From an uncultured Limimonas sp. (GTDB lineage: Bacteria > Pseudomonadota > Alphaproteobacteria > Kiloniellales > Rhodovibrionaceae), in the NCBI GenBank assembly GCA_913055855.1, contig CAJXKW010000023.1:1-32422 (forward strand): a stretch of 32,422 bases of DNA, written 5' to 3'. The translations under genes and the position numbers were made by a program. Under the pieces are notes generated by a model. That model saw only the letters and a program-made list of their open reading frames with translations. It ran no database searches and had not been told where the DNA came from. This document shows, one piece after another, positions 27,373-32,422 of this stretch. Within the stretch, counting starts at the first letter, position 1, and each line of letters starts with the position of its first letter.

Positions 27373-27881
27373 GTCGGCGTTCCCGGTCGGTGGCGAGGCC
27401 GCCCGGCGATATAACGTCTCCGGCGTCCGCAGCAAAGCCGCATGGGGATCTGCGACAGCCGGGCGCAGATAGGTCTGTGCTCTTGACCTATTCATCTGTG
27501 GCATATGCCCATATGACGGGAAAGGATGCTGGAGGACCATCCCTGTGCGGAAAACCAGGGCAGCATTCCTGACGTTTTGGCCAATTTGCTCTGGTGTGCC
27601 CGGCGGATGGGGCGTATACCCAATCCCGATGGACGCGTGACGGGCGCGGCGTGCGCCGCGGACGCGCCGGCGACGCGCACGCCGGTTTCCCGAACGGCGC
27701 GTGCGCGGATGGGCGGCCCGCGCGGCGCGGCAGTCCGGCGGGCGGCGCCCCCGACGGGTGCACACCGCCCGACGATGGCATACAGGCAGGATTGCGGTTG
27801 GGCCGGACGAGCGTGCGGCAGCGCGGCGCCCCGCCTCGCGGACGCGGCGGCCCGGCCGGCAACCGGGGAGCAGGCACGGGT
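27373..27881. other. 509-bp divergent intergenic region, uppP / gltD
   Basis: No supported gene is present; long frames here are Arg/Ala/Pro-rich artefacts. The uppP side has a candidate promoter (27409-27436). A locally AT-richer patch at about 27480-27530 holds a perfect 10-bp palindrome GGCATATGCC (27500-27509) and two direct copies of CATATG (27502-27507 and 27510-27515), possibly an operator. No convincing sigma-54 (GG-N10-GC) site for gltD was found. The segment 27640-27880 is very GC-rich and shows nothing I can name. Confidence 0.5.
27409..27436 (-). promoter_or_regulatory. Promoter candidate for uppP
   Basis: On the minus strand TTTGCT (27436-27431) and TTATAT (27414-27409) are spaced 16 bases. 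RNA would start about 30 bases before the uppP GTG. Confidence 0.4.
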
Positions 27882-29339
27882 ATGGCGCGCAACACCCTGA
27901 AGTTCGTCAACGTGAGTAAGCAGATGCCGGAGAAGCGCCCGCCCGGGGTGCGTCGGCAGGACTTCGACGAGATCTACGCGCGGTTCGATACCGAGGGTGC
28001 CGAGACGCAGGCGGGGCGGTGTTCACAATGCGGTGTGCCCTTCTGTCAGGTGCACTGCCCGCTGCACAACAACATCCCGGACTGGCTGATGCTCACGGCC
28101 GAGGGGCGGCTTGAGGAGGCGTACGAGGTCGCTCAAGCGACCAACAACATGCCCGAGGTGTGCGGCCGGATCTGCCCCCAGGACCGTTTGTGCGAGGGCA
28201 ACTGCGTTATCGAGCAGTCCGGCCACGGCACCGTCACGATCGGCGCGGTGGAGACCTACATCACCGAGACGGCGTGGGATGCGGGCTGGGTCCAGCCGGT
28301 CAAGCCCCGCCACGAGCGCCACGAGTCCGTGGGGATCGTGGGCGCCGGGCCGGCCGGGCTCGCGGCCGCCGAGCAGCTCCGGCGCAAGGGCTACCAGGCA
28401 CACATTTACGACCGCTACGATCGCGTCGGCGGGTTGATGATCTACGGCATCCCCAATTTCAAGCTGGAGAAATACGTCGTCGAGCGCCGGGCGCGGCTGC
28501 TTTACGACAGTGGGGTGCACTTCCATTTGAATTTCGAGGTCGGGCGCGACGCCACACTCTCCGAGCTGCGCGAGCGTCACGATGCGGTGCTGCTCGCCAC
28601 CGGCGTGTACAAGGCGCGCGACGTGAAAGTCCCCGGAGCCGGGCTGACCAACGTCAAACCGGCGCTCGACTACCTGGTCGCCAGCAACCGCAAGGGGCTG
28701 GGCGACGAGGTTCCGGAATTCGACGACGGCCGTCTCAACGCCGAGGGTAAGAACGTCGTCGTCGTGGGCGGCGGCGACACCGCGATGGACTGTGTGCGCA
28801 CGGCCGTGCGCCAGGGCGCGAAGTCGGTGAAATGCCTCTATCGCCGCGACCGGAAGAACATGCCGGGCTCGCAGCGCGAAGTGGCGAATGCCGAGGAAGA
28901 GGGCGTGGAGTTCGTCTGGCTGTCCGCGCCGCAGGCCTTCCTTGGCGAGGAAAACGTGCGCGCAGTGCGCGCCGCGCGCGTGCATCTGGGCGTTCCCGAC
29001 GCCTCGGGGCGGCAGACCCCACAGATCGTCAAGGGCTCCGAGTACGATGTCGACGCGGACATGGTCATCAAGGCGCTGGGCTTCGATCCCGAGGATCTGC
29101 CCACGCTGTTCGACGCGCCCGAGCTGGCGACCACGCGCTGGGGCACGGTGAAGGTGGATTTCCGCAGCCTGATGACGAACCTGGATGGGGTGTTTGCCGC
29201 CGGCGACATCGCACGCGGCGCCTCCCTGGTGGTCTGGGCCATCCGCGACGGCCGCGACGCGGCGGAGCAGATCGACCGCCACATCCGGGCGCGCGCGGCG
29301 CAGCCGTCCGCCCAGGCGCACGCGATGGCGGCGGAGTAG
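27882..29339 (+). CDS. gltD: Glutamate synthase (NADPH) small subunit GltD
   Basis: A 485-aa flavoprotein that takes electrons from NADPH and passes them to GltB for glutamate synthesis. The N-terminal iron-sulphur domain has cysteines C47, C50, C55, C59 (RCSQCGVPFCQVHCP) and C94, C98, C104, C108 (CGRICPQDRLCEGNC). FAD binds at GIVGAGPAGLAA (151-162) and NADPH at VVVGGGDTAMD (293-303). GDIARGASLVVWAIRDGR near the C-terminus also contacts FAD. The N-terminus (TLKFVNVSKQMPEKRPP) resembles the Azospirillum type. The ATG at 27882 suits the domain; GGGGAG lies 14 bases ahead. It precedes gltB, opposite to the E. coli gltBD order. Confidence 0.97.
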   Translation: MARNTLKFVNVSKQMPEKRPPGVRRQDFDEIYARFDTEGAETQAGRCSQCGVPFCQVHCPLHNNIPDWLMLTAEGRLEEAYEVAQATNNMPEVCGRICPQDRLCEGNCVIEQSGHGTVTIGAVETYITETAWDAGWVQPVKPRHERHESVGIVGAGPAGLAAAEQLRRKGYQAHIYDRYDRVGGLMIYGIPNFKLEKYVVERRARLLYDSGVHFHLNFEVGRDATLSELRERHDAVLLATGVYKARDVKVPGAGLTNVKPALDYLVASNRKGLGDEVPEFDDGRLNAEGKNVVVVGGGDTAMDCVRTAVRQGAKSVKCLYRRDRKNMPGSQREVANAEEEGVEFVWLSAPQAFLGEENVRAVRAARVHLGVPDASGRQTPQIVKGSEYDVDADMVIKALGFDPEDLPTLFDAPELATTRWGTVKVDFRSLMTNLDGVFAAGDIARGASLVVWAIRDGRDAAEQIDRHIRARAAQPSAQAHAMAAE

Positions 29340-29343
29340 GGGC

Positions 29344-29544
29344 CATGCACTGGCTCTACGGCGAGCCGGCATCGCCCTGTTCGCCTACACGCACGTGGCC
29401 GGGGACGGCGGGTTCGACCTTGCAGCCTATCCGGCGGTCCCGGCGTGGCTCGCGCGTGTCGAGTGCCAAGCCGGATTTGCGGCGATGCCGGAGCTGTTCA
29501 AGAACGGGCCAAGGGCGATCTCGACGCTTAGGGCAAGATGCTGA
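29344..29544 (+). pseudogene. Remnant of a glutathione S-transferase gene
   Basis: In frame 29365-29490 the sequence encodes GIALFAYTHVAGDGGFDLAA followed by YPAVPAWLARVECQAGF, the typical end of a GST C-terminal domain. No GST N-terminus precedes it; the frame runs back into gltD in the wrong register. The ATG at 29344 with GGAG and GGGG just upstream opens a different frame reading MHWLYGEP, which recalls a GST start. A likely history is a large internal deletion with loss of frame in a gst gene that followed gltD. The C-terminal match is fairly clear; the 5' part is tentative. Confidence 0.65.
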
Positions 29545-29577
29545 AACGTGGAATCACGTTTCAGCTGAATCTTGCCC
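29531..29577. repeat. Palindromic repeat element 1
   Basis: Inner arms GCTGAAACGTG (29540-29550) and CACGTTTCAGC (29555-29565) enclose GAAT. Outer arms GGGCAAGAT (29531-29539) and ATCTTGCCC (29569-29577) extend the stem with a 3-base bulge on the right side. The GAAACGTG-GAAT-CACGTTTC core recalls intergenic palindromes found in many copies in alphaproteobacterial genomes. It lies in a gst-gene scar and could be a dispersed repeat, a terminator after gltD, or both. Confidence 0.7.
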
Positions 29578-29590
29578 GCTTTTCAGGAAG

Positions 29591-29644
29591 TTAGAGCAAA
29601 ATTCACGATGCAGGCCGGTTCGGCTTTCATCGATCTTGCTCTAA
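29591..29644. repeat. Palindromic repeat element 2
   Basis: Ends TTAGAGCAA (29591-29599) and TTGCTCTAA (29636-29644) are exact complements. Inside are CGATG (29606-29610) with CATCG (29628-29632) and GCCG/CGGC around GTT (29614-29624), so the whole element folds into one long interrupted hairpin. TTAGAGC...GCTCTAA ends are typical of dispersed palindromes in alphaproteobacteria. It starts 13 bases after element 1 and ends 46 bases before gltB. Confidence 0.7.
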
Positions 29645-29690
29645 GGCGCATGCCGTCTGAGGGCGCGGCGAAGAAACGACGGGTGAAACC

Positions 29691-32422
29691 ATGACGGACA
29701 ATCAGCAGTTCATCGACGCGTGGCGGCAGAACGGCTACGTGTTGCAGCAGGCCGGCCTCTACGACCCGTCGCAGGAGCACGATTCCTGTGGCGTCGGGTT
29801 GGTCGCCTCGCTCGACGGCACGGCGCGGCGCGAGGTGGTGCAGGCGGCGATCGATGCGTTGAAGGCCGTCTGGCATCGCGGCGCCATCGATGCCGACGGC
29901 AAAACGGGCGACGGCGCGGGCATTCACGTCGAGATCCCCCAGGACTTTTTCCGCGAGCACGTCGCGGCCGTGGGGCACACGCCGGGCGACGAGCACATCG
30001 CGGTGGGCCAGATGTTCCTGCCGCGCACCGACCTCGACGCCCAGGAACGCTGCCGCGTCATCGTTGAGCGCGAGATCCTCAAGTACGGCTATACCATCTA
30101 CGGCTGGCGCCAGGTTCCCGTGGATACGGCCGTGATCGGCGAGAAGGCGAACGCCACGCGGCCCGAGATCGAGCAGATCATGATCGCGAACACCTGCGGG
30201 CGCGCCATGCCCATGTTCGAACTCGATCTCTACGTCATCCGCCGGCGCATCGAAAAGGCGGTCGCGGCCGAGTCCATCAAAGACTTCTATTGCTGCTCGC
30301 TGTCCTGCCGCTCGATCATCTACAAGGGCATGTTCTTGGCCGAGCAGCTTACCGCATTCTACCCGGATCTGCTGGATTCGCGCTTCATTTCCAGCTTCGC
30401 CATCTTCCACCAGCGCTACTCGACCAACACGTTCCCGACCTGGTCGCTGGCGCAGCCGTTCCGCGTGCTCGCCCACAACGGGGAGATCAACACGCTGCGC
30501 GGCAACGTCAATTGGATGAAGGCACACGAGTGCCGGCTGGACCATTCCCTGTTCGGCCCCCGGATCGAGGATATCAAGCCCGTGGTCCAGCCCGGTTCCT
30601 CGGACTCGGCGGCCCTGGACGCGGTGTTCGAACTCATGGCGCGGGCGGGGCGCGACCTGCCTATGGTCAAGACCATGCTGATCCCCGAGGCGTGGTCGGA
30701 GTCCCGGCCCATGTCGCAGGCGCTCAAGGATCTGTATCTCTACGCCAATTCGGTCATGGAGCCCTGGGACGGGCCCGCCGGGATCTGTGCCTACGGCGGC
30801 CGGTGGGCGCTGGGCGGCATGGACCGCAACGGGTTGCGCCCGCTGCGCTATACGGTCACCGAGAACGATCTGCTCTTCATCGGCTCCGAGACGGGCATGG
30901 TCCGGCTCGACGAGAAGACGATCGTGGAGAAGGGCAAGATCGGCCCCGGTGAAATGGTGGCCGTGGATCTGGAGGCCGGCCGGCTCTACCACGACACCGA
31001 AATCAAGCGCGCGCTCGCCGAGGAGAAGCCCTGGGGCGACTGGGTCGGCAACATCACCATGATCGACGACCTGATCAAGCCGGACCAGGGCGAGACCGCC
31101 AGCTACGGCAAGGAGGAACTGCGCCGGCGACAGTACGGCTACGGCGTGACCATGGAGGACATGGAGATGATCCTCCATCCCATGGTGGAGGACGCCAAGG
31201 AGGCCGTGGGCTCCATGGGAGACGACACCCCGCTCGCCGTGCTGTCCGACAAGTACCGGGGCCTGCACAACTTCTTCCGGCAGAACTTCAGCCAGGTCAC
31301 CAATCCGCCGATCGACTCGCTGCGCGAGAAGGCGGTGATGACCCTCAAGACCCGGCTGGGCAACCTGGGCAACATCCTGGCCGAGGACGAAAGCCAGTGC
31401 CGCCTGCTGCAGCTCGATTCCCCGGTGCTCACCAACGCCGAATTCGACGCCATGCGCGCCTACATGGGCAACGCGGCGGCGGTGATCGACTGCACCTTCG
31501 AGGTCGACGGGGGCGCGGGGGCGCTGCGCCAGGCCCTGGACCGCATCCGGCGCGAGGCCGAGGATGCCGTGCGCGGGGGCTGTGAGCACGTCATCCTCAC
31601 GGATCAGGAAGTCGGACCGGCGTGTGCGCCGGTGCCCATGATCCTGGCCACGGGCGCGGTGCATACGCATCTCATGGAGCAGAAGCTGCGCACCTTCACC
31701 TCGATCAATGTGCGCTCGGGCGAGTGCCTCGATGTCCACTACTTTACGGTGCTCATCGGCGTGGGCGCGACCACGGTGAACGCCTATCTGGCCCAGGAAG
31801 CCATCGCCGACCGGCAACGCCGCGGGCTGTTCAGCGACTGGAGCCTTGAGACCTGCATGCGCCGCTACAAGAAGGCGGTGGACGAGGGTCTGCTCAAGGT
31901 GATGTCCAAGATGGGCATCTCCGTCCTCGCCTCGTATCGCGGCGGCTACAACTTCGAGGCGATCGGCCTGTCGCGGACCCTTGTGGACGAGTTCTTCCCG
32001 GGCATGCCCAGCCGGATTTCCGGCGTGGGCCTGACGGGCATCTACGAGAAGGTGCGCGCCGTCCACGCGCGTGCCTGGGCGGAGGACTTCGTCGCGCTGC
32101 CCGTGGGCGGCTTCTACAAGTACCGCCAGCGCGGCGAGCGCCACGCCTGGGAAGGGCAGCTCATCCACACCGTGCAGATGGCCGTGGCGAACGACAGCTA
32201 CTCGGCGTTCAAGCGCTTCTCCGAGGGGATGGACAACCAGCCGCCCACCACCATCCGCAGCCTGCTCGACTTCAAGACGGACAGCGTGACCCCGATCTCG
32301 CTGGACGATGTGGAGTCCATCACGGCGATCCGCAAGCGCTTCGTCACCCCGGGCATGTCCCTGGGTGCGCTCGGTCCGGAGGAGCACCGCACGCTCAACG
32401 TCGCCATGAACGCCATCGGCGC
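29691..32422 (+). CDS. gltB: Glutamate synthase (NADPH) large subunit GltB, 3' end outside the window
   Basis: The first 910 codons, in one open frame, of a protein usually near 1,500 aa that makes two glutamates from glutamine and 2-oxoglutarate. A 32-residue propeptide precedes the glutaminase nucleophile C33 (HDSCGVGLVASL). The class II amidotransferase domain follows, with HQRYSTNTFP (240-249) and HNGEINT (262-268). Then come the central domain and the start of the FMN synthase domain, RFVTPGMSLGALG, just before the edge. The 3Fe-4S cysteines and the C-terminal beta-helix lie beyond. The ATG at 29691 fits the propeptide start. The 351-bp gap from gltD holds a gst remnant and two palindromes. 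Confidence 0.97.
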   Translation, partial: MTDNQQFIDAWRQNGYVLQQAGLYDPSQEHDSCGVGLVASLDGTARREVVQAAIDALKAVWHRGAIDADGKTGDGAGIHVEIPQDFFREHVAAVGHTPGDEHIAVGQMFLPRTDLDAQERCRVIVEREILKYGYTIYGWRQVPVDTAVIGEKANATRPEIEQIMIANTCGRAMPMFELDLYVIRRRIEKAVAAESIKDFYCCSLSCRSIIYKGMFLAEQLTAFYPDLLDSRFISSFAIFHQRYSTNTFPTWSLAQPFRVLAHNGEINTLRGNVNWMKAHECRLDHSLFGPRIEDIKPVVQPGSSDSAALDAVFELMARAGRDLPMVKTMLIPEAWSESRPMSQALKDLYLYANSVMEPWDGPAGICAYGGRWALGGMDRNGLRPLRYTVTENDLLFIGSETGMVRLDEKTIVEKGKIGPGEMVAVDLEAGRLYHDTEIKRALAEEKPWGDWVGNITMIDDLIKPDQGETASYGKEELRRRQYGYGVTMEDMEMILHPMVEDAKEAVGSMGDDTPLAVLSDKYRGLHNFFRQNFSQVTNPPIDSLREKAVMTLKTRLGNLGNILAEDESQCRLLQLDSPVLTNAEFDAMRAYMGNAAAVIDCTFEVDGGAGALRQALDRIRREAEDAVRGGCEHVILTDQEVGPACAPVPMILATGAVHTHLMEQKLRTFTSINVRSGECLDVHYFTVLIGVGATTVNAYLAQEAIADRQRRGLFSDWSLETCMRRYKKAVDEGLLKVMSKMGISVLASYRGGYNFEAIGLSRTLVDEFFPGMPSRISGVGLTGIYEKVRAVHARAWAEDFVALPVGGFYKYRQRGERHAWEGQLIHTVQMAVANDSYSAFKRFSEGMDNQPPTTIRSLLDFKTDSVTPISLDDVESITAIRKRFVTPGMSLGALGPEEHRTLNVAMNAIG

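Noticed and set aside
27560..27620. A sigma-54 promoter for gltD (TTGGCC...TTGCTC)
   Set aside because: The distance between GG and GC is seven bases, not the required ten.
29583..32387. A 934-codon open frame on the minus strand opposite gltB
   Set aside because: It is a shadow of gltB. Very high third-position GC keeps the antisense frame open; the translation is His/Arg/Val/Ala-rich with no recognisable domain, while the plus strand encodes clear GltB motifs throughout.

Overview
The window looks like an ordinary chromosomal stretch from a GC-rich alphaproteobacterium, most likely of the Rhodospirillales group. This rests on the very GC-rich third codon positions, the divergent secA / parvulin-argJ-mutT block, the rnd-kdsD-lptC-lptA-lptB-rpoN-ptsN cluster, the Hsp20-DUF1150 pair, and the complex-I-like epimerase / uppP / gltD / gltB neighbourhood with an Azospirillum-type GltD N-terminus. 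These are inferences from gene content and remembered synteny; no search was run. No phage, IS element, CRISPR array, tRNA or rRNA was recognised.

Layout. 1-1348 (minus): a GAF-SpoIIE phosphatase overlapping the start of a second, truncated gene, probably a partner-switching regulator pair. 1484-6175 (plus): the cytochrome c maturation genes ccmF, ccmH and ccmI, followed by a MAPEG-family membrane protein. A perfect 16-bp hairpin separates these from secA (minus, 6284-9070). 9413-12055 (plus): periplasmic parvulin, argJ and mutT. 12066-17429 (minus): a YafK-like L,D-transpeptidase with queE, an orphan membrane histidine kinase, and a lone large molybdenum hydroxylase subunit. 17693-18498 (plus): Hsp20 and DUF1150, with a ROSE-like RNA thermometer over the Hsp20 ribosome binding site. 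18568-25368 (minus): ptsN, rpoN, lptB, lptA, lptC, kdsD and rnd, the LPS-export and nitrogen-PTS cluster. 25584-26537 (plus): an NDUFA9-like epimerase, convergent with uppP (minus, to 27372). 27882 to the end (plus): gltD, a decayed glutathione S-transferase remnant, two palindromic repeats, and gltB running off the right edge.

How the genes work together. CcmF, CcmH and CcmI form the haem-ligation arm of System I cytochrome c biogenesis. KdsD makes the Kdo precursor, and LptC, LptA and LptB belong to the machine that moves LPS to the outer membrane. RpoN and PtsN link this locus to nitrogen control, and GltD/GltB make glutamate from glutamine and 2-oxoglutarate. UppP recycles the lipid carrier for wall synthesis, and SecA plus the parvulin serve protein export and envelope folding.

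Most of the window is conserved housekeeping sequence. I did not find a convincing undescribed multi-gene system. The items most worth checking are the ROSE-like thermometer, the absence of hpf from the rpoN-ptsN gap although a good promoter remains there, the gst remnant plus palindromes between gltD and gltB, the unpaired molybdenum hydroxylase subunit, and the enlarged two-block CcmI.
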